Assembly: GCA_020636325.1 (NCBI GenBank)
Contig: JACJYC010000027.1
Coordinates: 1 to 61,440, forward strand
Source of the DNA: Lewinellaceae bacterium
Lineage (GTDB): Bacteria; Bacteroidota; Bacteroidia; Chitinophagales; Saprospiraceae
Length of the DNA: 61,440 nucleotides
Direction: 5' to 3'
Below are positions 54,292 to 61,440 of this stretch, piece after piece. The position numbers and the translations under genes were made by a program. Positions within the stretch are counted from its first letter, which is position 1. Every line of letters begins with the position of its first letter. The notes under the pieces were generated by a model, which searched no databases, was not told the DNA's origin, and worked only from the letters and a program-made list of their open reading frames with translations.

Positions 54292-55815
54292 CTATTGTTT
54301 AATTACTTTTTTAAAATAATTTTTACCCGATCCTAATTCAATTTTTACCAAATATGTACCGCTTGAAACTCCTGAAATATCTAATTCTCCATCGAAATTG
54401 GCATGAATGAGTACATTCCCTTGTATATCCAGGAGTGTTATTTGGATAATATCACCATTATCTGTGGTTTGAACATTTATTTTCTCAGAAGCCGGAATAG
54501 GAAAAATCCGAATATTATCCTGTTGGTAAACGTCCTTAACATCCGTGACCACATCAACCCGGCACATAAAATAATCCTGCCCTCCATAATTTGCGAGAAT
54601 ATCCCCATCAGAAGAAGTTGAGGTACCCGCGATAATAAAAGCATTGCCGTCGACTGGAACAAGGACCCTGCCATCGTCAAAACCGGTTCCGCCAATATTT
54701 TTTTCCCACTCCAGATTACCCAATGTATCCAATTTTACGACCCACATATCTCCGAAAATGCCATGAAGGCCACCAACATCCCCGTCAGTAGATCTTGACC
54801 AGCCTCCTACCAGGAAGCCGTCATTAAACACGATTGGATTGCATAAGGCTACATCAAGGTTGCTGCCACCGAATGATTTTTGCCAGATCAAATTTCCAGC
54901 AGCGTCAAGTCTAATCATCCAGTAATCTAATTTCCCTTTTGAAACAGTGACATCACCATCTTCAGAGGCCGAATACCCTGAAATAAGGTACCCCCCATCA
55001 TCAAGCGCCAGGGCTTTTTGGGCAAAATCCGAATTGGATCCACCCATCACTTTTTGCCATTCGATTTCTCCATCTTGATCTAATTTGACAATCCACGCAT
55101 CATCAAGTCCATGATTACCGGAAATATCCCCATCGTTTGATTGGGTTCTGCCGCACAAAATAAATCCGCCGTCGGTTGCCCGTTCAATATTATAAAGTTC
55201 ATCCAACATTGATCCGCCTATTGATTTGGTCCATAAAATGTCCCCCGATTCATTCAACTTCCAAACTGCAACGTCATTATCGGTTAATGAGGAATCATTA
55301 AAAACCCCGACCAAAATAAATCCGCCTTCCTGTAATGGGAGGACATCATAACCCAGATCATTTTTTGTAGTGCCTATCGTTTTTTTCCAGATTACTTCCC
55401 CGGCTTGATCCAAATTTATAATCCAAAGATCCTCGAAGCCCTGGTGACCGACAACATCACCATCGGGAGAATAGGTGGAACCTATCACTACATACCCCCC
55501 GTCAAAGGTAACTTTACCCTCCAGACAGTAATCATCCTGAGTTCCGCCATATGATTTTTGCCATTGAATCGCTCTATTCTCATCTAGTTTAACAATCCAG
55601 AAATCCCTCAAACCGTGATTGCCGGAAACGTCATTGTCGTTGGAACTCGAATAACCGAACAGAATAAATCCGCCGTCATTTGTCGGGTACATTTCCACCA
55701 GTTCTTCATCACCCGTCCCGCCGAAATTGTTTTGCCATTGTAATTCAACTTGAGAAAATGTGTAGTGATGATCGAGGCAGAATAATAAAAGGAGTAATAA
55801 TTTGAATTTTTTCAT
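54292..55815 (-). CDS. T9SS-sorted beta-propeller-like repeat protein
   Basis: This secreted protein of 507 residues starts at the ATG at 55815 (signal peptide ending YTFSQ). It has seven to eight repeats of ~50 residues around DGGFILxGYSxSNDGDVSGNHGLxDxWIVKLDxxGxIxWQKSxGG, which probably form a propeller. It ends in a type A T9SS domain (IRIFPIPASEKINVQTTDNG ... GTYLVKIELGSGKNYFKKVIKQ). Base composition is clearly lower in G+C than in the neighbouring GH5 and ADPRH genes, which suggests transfer or fast evolution. No catalytic residues are evident. Confidence 0.88.
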   Translation of the reverse strand: MKKFKLLLLLLFCLDHHYTFSQVELQWQNNFGGTGDEELVEMYPTNDGGFILFGYSSSNDNDVSGNHGLRDFWIVKLDENRAIQWQKSYGGTQDDYCLEGKVTFDGGYVVIGSTYSPDGDVVGHQGFEDLWIINLDQAGEVIWKKTIGTTKNDLGYDVLPLQEGGFILVGVFNDSSLTDNDVAVWKLNESGDILWTKSIGGSMLDELYNIERATDGGFILCGRTQSNDGDISGNHGLDDAWIVKLDQDGEIEWQKVMGGSNSDFAQKALALDDGGYLISGYSASEDGDVTVSKGKLDYWMIRLDAAGNLIWQKSFGGSNLDVALCNPIVFNDGFLVGGWSRSTDGDVGGLHGIFGDMWVVKLDTLGNLEWEKNIGGTGFDDGRVLVPVDGNAFIIAGTSTSSDGDILANYGGQDYFMCRVDVVTDVKDVYQQDNIRIFPIPASEKINVQTTDNGDIIQITLLDIQGNVLIHANFDGELDISGVSSGTYLVKIELGSGKNYFKKVIKQ

Positions 55816-55936
55816 GTGAATAGTTTTATTGTCAAGCGTCTTGATCAAGGGTGGTCAACTTATATTTGGTGCTTTCTTCGGGCAAAGATCTGAATTCTAT
55901 TTTTTAGAACCAACTAAAAAGTACAAAGCAGACCCC

Positions 55937-55944
55937 TAACTTTG
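55937..55944 (+). promoter_or_regulatory. putative -7 promoter element of the GH5 gene
   Basis: TAACTTTG matches TAnnTTTG and lies 19 bp before the GH5 ATG. A clear TTTG -33 box is not seen. Confidence 0.5.
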
Positions 55945-55963
55945 AGCGTATAAACCAACTTTC

Positions 55964-57184
55964 ATGAAATCCGCCAACTCACTCCTGTCCCTGATCTTCA
56001 TCCTTCTTTTTTCCGCCTGCGATAAGCCCGCTTTCTACAGCGTCCGGGGCAAGGACGTCCTCGACCCTGCGGGCAATGTTTTTATCATGAAAGGCACCAA
56101 CCTCGGCAACTGGCTGGTACCGGAGGGGTATATGTTCAAATTTGAGCATACCAGCTCGCCCCGGCTCATTCAGGAGGCCGTCAACGAGCTGATCGGGCCG
56201 GAAGCCGCCAAGCAGTTCTGGAAAACCTACCTCGACAACTATATCAACCGGGACGACATCCGTTATCTCAAGTCGATCGGCATGAATTCCATCCGGCTAC
56301 CGTTCCATTACAAGCTGTTCACGGATGAGGACTATCTTGGCGGACGAGGGGAGGCCCGCGGATTTGAATTGCTCGACAAGGCCGTCCAGTGGTGCAAGGA
56401 AGAAGGGCTCGGCGTACTGCTGGACATGCACTGCGCACCCGGCGGCCAGACCGGCGACAATATCGACGACTCCTACGGTTATCCGTTCCTGTTTGAAAGC
56501 CCTGAAAGCCAGGAAATGACCGTTGCCATCTGGAAAAAGATCGCCGACCGGTACAAAAACGAGCCGGCCGTCATCGGTTATGACCTGCTCAATGAACCCA
56601 TCCCCCATTTTTTCGACCAGGATCACTTCAACCCCCTGCTCGAACCGCTGTACAAAAAAATCACCGCCGCAGTCCGCGAAGTGGACCCCAACCACCTGAT
56701 CTTCCTCGGCGGCGCGCAGTGGGATTCCAATTTCAAGGTGTTCGGCCCGCCGTTCGACGACAAGCTGGTATATACCTTCCACAAATACTGGACGGCCACC
56801 ACCGTCGATGTCATCCAGGATTATCTCGATTTCCGCGACCGGTACAACGTCCCCATCTATTGCGGCGAGACTGGCGAAAATTCCGACGAGTGGGTGGCCA
56901 ATTTCCGCAAGACCCTGGATGAGAACCAGGTCGGCTGGCATTTCTGGCCCTACAAGAAAATGGACAATACGGCCGGTATCGTGACTTTTCCGCGTCCCGA
57001 AGGCTACGACCTGGTGAAGAGCTTTGCCGACAGTACGCGCGTTACCTTCGAGGATATCCGCAAGGCCACCCCTGCCGATCGGGAACAGGCGCGCAAGGCG
57101 CTCGACGGATTTCTGGAGAATTGTCTGTTCGTGCATTGTTCGGGGAATGGCGGGTATATTGAGGGGTTGGGGTTTGGACGGTAG
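55964..57184 (+). CDS. glycoside hydrolase family 5 (cellulase-like) lipoprotein
   Basis: This 406-residue TIM-barrel glycosidase has a lipoprotein signal (lipobox FSAC near residue 19). The acid/base Glu is in GYDLLNEP (~residue 211) and the nucleophile Glu in IYCGETGEN (~302). GTNLGNWLVPEGYMF near the N-terminus is typical of exo-/endo-beta-glucanases in this family. The likely substrate is a beta-1,3- or beta-1,4-glucan, which is inferred. The final codons and the TAG stop are made by a heptamer array, so the C-terminus (GR) is repeat-derived. Confidence 0.9.
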   Translation: MKSANSLLSLIFILLFSACDKPAFYSVRGKDVLDPAGNVFIMKGTNLGNWLVPEGYMFKFEHTSSPRLIQEAVNELIGPEAAKQFWKTYLDNYINRDDIRYLKSIGMNSIRLPFHYKLFTDEDYLGGRGEARGFELLDKAVQWCKEEGLGVLLDMHCAPGGQTGDNIDDSYGYPFLFESPESQEMTVAIWKKIADRYKNEPAVIGYDLLNEPIPHFFDQDHFNPLLEPLYKKITAAVREVDPNHLIFLGGAQWDSNFKVFGPPFDDKLVYTFHKYWTATTVDVIQDYLDFRDRYNVPIYCGETGENSDEWVANFRKTLDENQVGWHFWPYKKMDNTAGIVTFPRPEGYDLVKSFADSTRVTFEDIRKATPADREQARKALDGFLENCLFVHCSGNGGYIEGLGFGR

Positions 57185-57259
57185 ACGGTAGACGGTGGAC
57201 GGTGGACGGTGGACGGTAGACGGTGGACGGTAGACGGTGGACGGTGGACGGTGGACGGG
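57176..57259. repeat. heptamer tandem array that supplies the GH5 stop codon
   Basis: Twelve consecutive 7-bp units, all GGACGGT or AGACGGT apart from a final GGACGGG. The first unit lies inside the GH5 coding region. The TAG stop at 57182-57184 spans the junction of units one and two. Because 7 is not a multiple of 3, gain or loss of units beyond the stop would not affect the protein. Confidence 0.95.
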
Positions 57260-57314
57260 GATGCTGGTGGCGCCTGGAGGAGGTTAATAATTTGACTTAG
57301 GAAGTTGTTAAAAT

Positions 57315-57356
57315 TTGATAAAAATTTGTATTATTTATCAATTTTTGATAATTTTG
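57315..57356 (+). promoter_or_regulatory. promoter with overlapping inverted-repeat operator for the GNAT/HTH pair
   Basis: TTTG at 57325-57328 and TAATTTTG at 57349-57356 are separated by 20 bp, the best Bacteroidota promoter match in the window. A perfect inverted repeat TTGATAAA (57315-57322) / TTTATCAA (57334-57341) overlaps it, and another TTGATA half site lies at 57345-57350. This arrangement suits repression by the HTH protein encoded downstream. Confidence 0.7.
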
Positions 57357-57375
57357 TTGTTTGCATAATATCCTG

Positions 57376-57867
57376 ATGAAGGCCTATTTGAAAGAAACCA
57401 CTACGGACAAATTTCTTGAGGGTATCATTATATCTGCGGTTAAAAATGATATGCCATTGAGAAAGGATGGATGGCAGTTCAACTGGAAATCCTTGTTCAA
57501 AGTGGATGGAGCCCTGTTTTTTAAACTTTGTCTGGTTCAAACCCCTGAGCATATAGAAGGGATGCTTATGCTTACTTTGATCAACGGGGAGATGATGTAC
57601 ATGAATAACCTTGAGGTCGCGCCTCACAATTACGGATCAAATGGCAGGTTCGATCGGGTTGCAGGCTGTCTTCTTGCTTTCGCTTGCTGGAAGAGCTTTG
57701 AACTTGGCCGGAACAATTATTTAGGGTTTGTTGCTTTTGACAGCAAAACAAATCTGATTGAATTATATGAAAAAAAATACGGCGCTACCCATGCGATAGG
57801 GCAAAAGATGTTTTTTGATCCCGTCGCAGGTAAAAACCTGATGGAAGCGTACTTAAAAGTACAATGA
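57376..57867 (+). CDS. GNAT-like protein, candidate toxin of a toxin-antitoxin pair
   Basis: This 163-residue protein starts at the ATG at 57376; a TTG five codons upstream is possible. The middle and C-terminal parts look like a compact GNAT acetyltransferase: MYMNNLEVAPHNYG, VAGCLLAFACWKSFELG, YLGFVAFDSKTNLIELYEKKYGA and MFFDPVAGKNLMEAYL match beta4, alpha3, beta5 and alpha4 of that fold. The classical Q/RxxGxG/A acetyl-CoA loop is only weakly seen (NYGSNGRFD). The coding sequence is AT-rich. It is 1 bp from an HTH gene, and together they have a promoter-operator of their own. A toxin role is inferred, not shown. Confidence 0.6.
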   Translation: MKAYLKETTTDKFLEGIIISAVKNDMPLRKDGWQFNWKSLFKVDGALFFKLCLVQTPEHIEGMLMLTLINGEMMYMNNLEVAPHNYGSNGRFDRVAGCLLAFACWKSFELGRNNYLGFVAFDSKTNLIELYEKKYGATHAIGQKMFFDPVAGKNLMEAYLKVQ

Positions 57868-57868
57868 A

Positions 57869-58357
57869 ATGAAAAAAAACATAAATGAAGGCGGGATTAA
57901 CGGTTTGGGCGAAGGTTTGATCAATACAAACAGCGAGGAGTTCAAAGCTTTGCAATCCATGATCCGGAAGGCATCATCCCACCTTGATAAGGAACAATTG
58001 CTGGAAAACAAGTTTTTGTCCATTCGTTTTCAAATGGAATCCTATATCAATTCAACGCTACCTGAGCACATCATCCCCGCTGGTGCATTTCTGGAACAAT
58101 TTATTAATGCTTTGAATATCAAAAAAAAGGATTTTGCAAAATATGTCGAATTCGAAGAATCCAACCTCAGTGCCTTACTGAAGGGAAGAAGAAAATTGAA
58201 CACTGATCTGGCAATTAAGCTCGGACGAATATTTAAATTGGACCCCGTTATCTGGCTTCATATAGAAAATAAAAATAACTTGTTGATTGAACATCAAAAA
58301 AACGAGCAGAAGTATGACCGGTATACGCTTTACGATTTGTTAAAAAAAGTAAGCTGA
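57869..58357 (+). CDS. helix-turn-helix (Xre/HigA-like) protein, candidate antitoxin
   Basis: This 162-residue DNA-binding protein has a flexible N-terminal region (~1-70), then an Xre-type HTH (~73-130: AGAFLEQFINALNIKKKDFAKYVEFEESNLSALLKGRRKLNTDLAIKLGRIFKLDP). A short lysine/asparagine-rich tail follows. The HTH is of the HigA type. It follows the GNAT-like gene by one base and is likely co-translated. The inverted repeat at 57315-57341 is a good candidate operator. Toxin-before-antitoxin order matches HigBA. Confidence 0.78.
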   Translation: MKKNINEGGINGLGEGLINTNSEEFKALQSMIRKASSHLDKEQLLENKFLSIRFQMESYINSTLPEHIIPAGAFLEQFINALNIKKKDFAKYVEFEESNLSALLKGRRKLNTDLAIKLGRIFKLDPVIWLHIENKNNLLIEHQKNEQKYDRYTLYDLLKKVS

Positions 58358-58372
58358 TATTTAAGGACCGCT

Positions 58373-58527
58373 GAAATAATAACTGTCCACTTTCCTAGGA
58401 GGCCTTTTGCCCCTACCCGGCGTTATGGAACCGCCTCCCTTAGCTACGGCTAAGGTCGCCCCGCCTCGGCGGGGATGCCTTGGTTAGGGACAAAATGCCT
58501 CGCCTATCAAAAGCGACACTTATTAAT
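58373..58527. repeat. ~155-bp imperfect palindrome, MITE-like
   Basis: The left flank (58373-58418, with AGGAGGCCTTTTGCCCCTAC) and right flank (58482-58527) are inverted, imperfect copies of each other over about 45-50 bp. Inside are two perfect hairpins: CTTAG-CTACGG-CTAAG at 58439-58454 and CCCCGCC-TC-GGCGGGG at 58459-58474. There is no open frame. It lies just downstream of the GNAT/HTH pair and just before doxX. Confidence 0.75.
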
Positions 58528-58565
58528 TCACCGATCCTAAGCGTCAAATAAATTGCACATTCATC

Positions 58566-58949
58566 ATGAGGATTCCTTTTTCCCTGGCTCCCGCCCAAGC
58601 GCTCACCTTGCTGCGCGTAACGATAAGCCTGTATATGGTTGCCCATGGATGTACACGCCTTATTGCCGGGACGGTAGGCGGTTTCGGCGAATTCCTCGGC
58701 GGCCAGGGATTTCCGTTCGGGTCAATCCTTGCGTGGGGGATCACGATTTTCGAAATTGCCGGCGGCATTACCCTGGCGCTCGGCTATTTCAGGAAATGGA
58801 TCAACGCCGTTTTCATCCTTGAATTACTGATGGGCATCATACTGGTTCACGCCTCTAACGGCTGGTTCACCGTTGGTTATTCCTCAGGCGGCATGGAGTA
58901 CAGCGTTCTGCTGATTATTTGTTTTTTGGCAACGGCTGCCGATTATTGA
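58566..58949 (+). CDS. DoxX-family membrane protein
   Basis: This 127-residue inner-membrane protein has four predicted helices (LTLLRVTISLYMVAHGCTRL; ILAWGITIFEIAGGITLALGYF; INAVFILELLMGIILVHA; YSVLLIICFLATAAD). The pattern GGFGEFLGGQGFPFG between helices one and two is typical of DoxX/YphA proteins. Function in bacteria is poorly defined; some members affect membrane oxidoreductase complexes. It is followed by a serine hydrolase gene 54 bp downstream on the same strand. Confidence 0.85.
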   Translation: MRIPFSLAPAQALTLLRVTISLYMVAHGCTRLIAGTVGGFGEFLGGQGFPFGSILAWGITIFEIAGGITLALGYFRKWINAVFILELLMGIILVHASNGWFTVGYSSGGMEYSVLLIICFLATAADY

Positions 58950-59003
58950 CTATAATTTGTCCTGAGGTTTCCAGATAATTGCATCAATCAAAAACAGAAC
59001 GAA

Positions 59004-60293
59004 ATGAAAAGTCAACTCACCATCCTGTTCCTGGCGATCGCCCTGGCTGTGAGCGCCCAGACCAAATCCGTCAAAAAATCCCCTCCCCTCTCGGAGGCGG
59101 CGCCGGAAACGGTCGGCATGTCCGCTGAACGGCTGGCCCGCATCGATGCCATGTGCAAGGAAGCCGTAGCTGACGGGGATGTGCCGGGCGTAGTCGCGCT
59201 GGTGGCCCGTCACGGGAAGATCGTCTTTTACAAGGCTTACGGAAAGGCCGATACCCCCTCCGGGCGCGACCTCAAGCGGGATGATATCTTCCGCATCGCC
59301 TCCCAGAGCAAGGCCATTACCTCCACCGCCGTGATGATGCTGTGGGAAGAGGGCAAATTCCAACTGGACGACCCGATCTCCAAGTATATTCCCGAATTCA
59401 GGAACCCGCAGGTGCTGCAATCCTTCAAGTATTCCGACACGACCTATACCACCGTGCCGGCGAACAAGGAGATCACCATCCGCCACCTGCTCACGCATAC
59501 TTCGGGGCTTGGTTACGGCGTGATCGACGGAGATGAGCGCTTCAAGATGATCTACCGCAAAGCCGGCATCACCGACCTGTTCACCACCGAAAACATCCCG
59601 ATCGGAGAAAGCGTCAAAAAGCTGGCGAAATTACCGCTGCACCACAATCCGGGCGAGCAGTTCACCTACAGCGAAGGTCTGGATGTGTTGGGGTATTTTA
59701 TTGAGGTTGTCTCCGGTATGCCCTTCGATGAATTCCTGCGCAAGCGCATTTTCGACCCGCTCGGCATGAACGATACCTGGTTCTACCTGCCGCAGGACAA
59801 GGCCGGCCGCCTGGTTTCCGTCCAGAAGCCCGAAGACGGGAAATGGGTGCGTTATCCCGTCACCTTCTACGACCCGGATTACCCCATCAAAGGGGCCAAA
59901 CGGTTCTTCTCCGGCGGCGCGGGCCTCAGCAGTACGGCCAAAGACTACGCCACCTTCCTGCAGATGTACCTCAACGGCGGCGAGCTCAACGGCGTGCGCA
60001 TCCTCAGCCGGACAACCGTTGACGTCATCATGGCCAACCAGAGCGGCGAAACTTACGGCGGCGGCAATGAACACTACGGCCTCGCCTTCGGCGTACTGGA
60101 AGGAAAAGGGCAAGCCCTCGGCGGCCGGGGCAGCGCAGGCACCTTCCAATGGGGCGGCTACTTTAACACCCAGTATTTCGCCGACCCGAAAGAAGACATT
60201 ATCGGGGTGATCATGAAGCAAACCCAGGGTTCGCCCAACGACCAGACGGGGTGGATGTTCAAGCAGCTCGTCGGCCAGGCGGTGGATGATTAG
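59004..60293 (+). CDS. secreted beta-lactamase-like serine hydrolase
   Basis: This 429-residue protein has a signal peptide (MKSQLTILFLAIALAVSAQ) and one class C beta-lactamase/esterase domain. Active-site SQSK (SxxK) lies in FRIASQSKAITSTAV. The second motif is YSE in FTYSEGLDVLGYFIE, and RFFSGGAGLSSTAKDYATFLQMYL is family-typical. It is compact, with no extra domains, unlike the two other serine hydrolases in the window. Substrate unknown; esterase or D-amino-peptidase activity is common for such proteins. Confidence 0.9.
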   Translation: MKSQLTILFLAIALAVSAQTKSVKKSPPLSEAAPETVGMSAERLARIDAMCKEAVADGDVPGVVALVARHGKIVFYKAYGKADTPSGRDLKRDDIFRIASQSKAITSTAVMMLWEEGKFQLDDPISKYIPEFRNPQVLQSFKYSDTTYTTVPANKEITIRHLLTHTSGLGYGVIDGDERFKMIYRKAGITDLFTTENIPIGESVKKLAKLPLHHNPGEQFTYSEGLDVLGYFIEVVSGMPFDEFLRKRIFDPLGMNDTWFYLPQDKAGRLVSVQKPEDGKWVRYPVTFYDPDYPIKGAKRFFSGGAGLSSTAKDYATFLQMYLNGGELNGVRILSRTTVDVIMANQSGETYGGGNEHYGLAFGVLEGKGQALGGRGSAGTFQWGGYFNTQYFADPKEDIIGVIMKQTQGSPNDQTGWMFKQLVGQAVDD

Positions 60294-60300
60294 ATTTAGT

Positions 60301-60356
60301 CATAAGTCATAAGTCGTAAGTCATAAGTCGTAAGCCGTAAGCCGTAAGTCGTAAGT
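60301..60356. repeat. heptamer tandem array after the serine hydrolase stop
   Basis: Eight 7-bp units (CATAAGT, CGTAAGT, CGTAAGC variants) start 7 bp after the stop codon at 60291-60293. The unit is close to that of the array at 18457-18501 (AAGTCGT phase). Confidence 0.92.
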
Positions 60357-60390
60357 GGGGCCGAGTGATGATAACATTTTGCCGTTACAA

Positions 60391-60432
60391 TGTTGATGCG
60401 TTGATCTGTTTATTCGAATCAACGCATCAACA
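60391..60432. repeat. octamer-type hairpin, relative of 20111-20178
   Basis: Arms TGTTGATGCGTTGAT (60391-60405) and ATCAACGCATCAACA (60418-60432) are perfect 15-bp reverse complements with a 12-base loop ending TCGA. Unit sequence and loop end match the hairpin after the second susD. Confidence 0.88.
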
Positions 60433-60497
60433 AGCACAAAGTGTTAGGCGGAACACAGCCGAAGCCTACATGAATGAACGGAATAATCAACAACAAA

Positions 60498-60547
60498 GGT
60501 CCGTAGGACCGCAATATCCGTAGGTCCGTAGGACCGTAATATCTGTA
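60498..60547. repeat. two tandem 25-bp units containing GGTCC-GTA-GGACC palindromes
   Basis: The unit GGTCCGTAGGACCG followed by (C/T)AATATC(C/T)GTA occurs twice, with perfect 5-3-5 palindromes at 60498-60510 and 60523-60535. The AATATCTGTA-ACC tail resembles CATATCTGTAGCACC inside the ~390-bp repeats at 18539 and 29796. It lies 13 bp before the next gene's ATG. Confidence 0.8.
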
Positions 60548-60560
60548 ACCTGTAACCCGT

Positions 60561-61166
60561 ATGAGCTGGATCAAAACCATCACCTACGCCGAAGCCGCCG
60601 GCTACCTCAGGCAACTCTACAACCGGGTAAAGGGCCCCGGCGGCCTGGTCGACAACGTGCTGACCATCCACAGCCTGCGGCCCCATACCCTCCAGGGGCA
60701 TATGACGCTGTACAAGAACGTACTGCACCACCGCGACAACGAGCTGCCCAAATGGTACCTCGAAACAGCCGGCGTCTTCGTCAGCATGCTCAACGGCTGC
60801 AGCTACTGTGTCGATCACCATTCGGCGGGGCTGAAACGGCTCCTCAACGACGATGAGCGGCACCGGCAGCTGGTTGATGCACTCGCCAGGAAAACCTACG
60901 AAACAGCGTTGAACGCCAAATTCGCCGCCGGGCTGCGCTATGCCGAAAAGCTGACCTTCCATCCCGCCGACATGGTTGAAAGCGACGTCGTCACCCTGCG
61001 CGAAGCCGGTTTCTCCGACGGCGAGCTCCTTGAGCTCAACCAGGTGATCAGCTACTTCTGTTATGTCAACCGGACCGTCCTGGGACTGGGCGTCACCACC
61101 GAAGGGGATATATTGGGTCTTTCTCCCGGAGATGGGGATGATGAAGGGAACTGGCGCCACGAATGA
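60561..61166 (+). CDS. AhpD-like carboxymuconolactone decarboxylase family protein
   Basis: This 201-residue, all-helical cytoplasmic protein has the CxxC peroxidase-type motif in MLNGCSYCVDHHSAGLKRLL (two cysteines and the following histidines). The length and WYLETAGVFVSMLNGCSYC match the AhpD/peroxidase-related subfamily, likely reducing peroxides with an external thiol donor. It stands alone after a repeat-rich spacer. Confidence 0.87.
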   Translation: MSWIKTITYAEAAGYLRQLYNRVKGPGGLVDNVLTIHSLRPHTLQGHMTLYKNVLHHRDNELPKWYLETAGVFVSMLNGCSYCVDHHSAGLKRLLNDDERHRQLVDALARKTYETALNAKFAAGLRYAEKLTFHPADMVESDVVTLREAGFSDGELLELNQVISYFCYVNRTVLGLGVTTEGDILGLSPGDGDDEGNWRHE

Positions 61167-61440
61167 GGTAATTGATCCAAAGGTATCGAATTTTTTGTCC
61201 GTTATTTGGTCGGTCCATTCGTTAATTCACCCTCAATTCTGGACAAGTCAAGAAGCAACAAACAGAAAATCAAAACCTTATCAACCAAAAATCAAAAGCA
61301 ACGCCCTACGGACGCCTGTCAAATACCAAAAACGCCCTTAACGAAGACGGCGCGCGTGGCCGGACAGCAGTGACCGAATGGAATGAGTTTGCTGTCCTAG
61401 CGCTTTTTTGGTTCCTTTTTTGGGGCAATGCCAAAAAAGG
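61167..61440. repeat. gene-free window end with two perfect palindromes
   Basis: A hairpin with stem GGACAGCA / TGCTGTCC spans 61362-61397 with a 20-base loop. A second, CCTTTTTTGG-GGCAATG-CCAAAAAAGG, fills 61414-61440 and runs to the window edge. A frame open across 61063-61341 overlaps the AhpD-like gene and looks like chance. The palindromes may be the end of a larger element continuing beyond the window. Confidence 0.75.

Overview
The window reads as chromosomal DNA of a Bacteroidota bacterium, most likely a Saprospirales-like, medium-high G+C member. Support: two SusC/SusD outer-membrane import pairs, several secreted proteins with C-terminal T9SS sorting domains, many lipoprotein signal peptides, Bacteroidota-type promoter elements (TAnnTTTG), a fused CcoN-CcoO oxidase subunit, and an O-antigen ligase/Wzz/flippase set. 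The lineage is inferred from gene content. I saw no rRNA, tRNA, CRISPR array, phage or complete insertion sequence.

Layout. 0.4-9.8 kb (+): a pectin-type utilisation locus (SusC, SusD, a DUF4957/DUF5123-like surface lipoprotein, a PL1-like pectate lyase) followed by a PhyH-type dioxygenase. 9.8-13.5 kb: an AAA-ATPase/PD-(D/E)XK protein and aspS. 13.5-18.5 kb: a DUF486 membrane protein, a T9SS cargo protein, and a PadR/ABC-permease pair. 18.9-24.9 kb (-): an AraC regulator and a second SusC/SusD pair without enzymes. 25.2-39.1 kb: an oxygen-respiration region. It holds a FixL-like PAS histidine kinase, a response regulator fused to a CRP/FNR domain, a universal stress protein, a CBS protein, and the cbb3 oxidase operon ccoI-ccoS-ccoNO-ccoQ-ccoP-ccoG-ccoH plus a TauE/SafE-like protein. 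39.2-45.8 kb: an EamA transporter, a tiny T9SS protein, a 1.1-kb repeat field, and the surface-polysaccharide genes. 45.8-61.2 kb: secreted hydrolases (three beta-lactamase-like serine hydrolases, an S41 protease, an ADP-ribosylglycohydrolase, a GH5 glucanase), a large T9SS repeat protein, an AT-rich GNAT-like/HTH gene pair resembling a toxin-antitoxin module, DoxX and an AhpD-like protein.

How it works together. The strongest functional story is oxygen control of respiration. The kinase has all four polar residues of the FixL haem pocket at the same spacing as in Bradyrhizobium FixL. Its partner looks like FixJ and FixK fused in one chain. A 16-bp FNR-type palindrome lies about 62 bp upstream of the predicted ccoI start site, and a close relative lies in the intergenic region next to the kinase gene.

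The second theme is non-coding repeats. Arrays of 7-9 bp units begin at, or supply, the stop codons of many genes. Several families of dispersed palindromic elements are present in two or three copies. One of them shows compensatory base changes in its stem.
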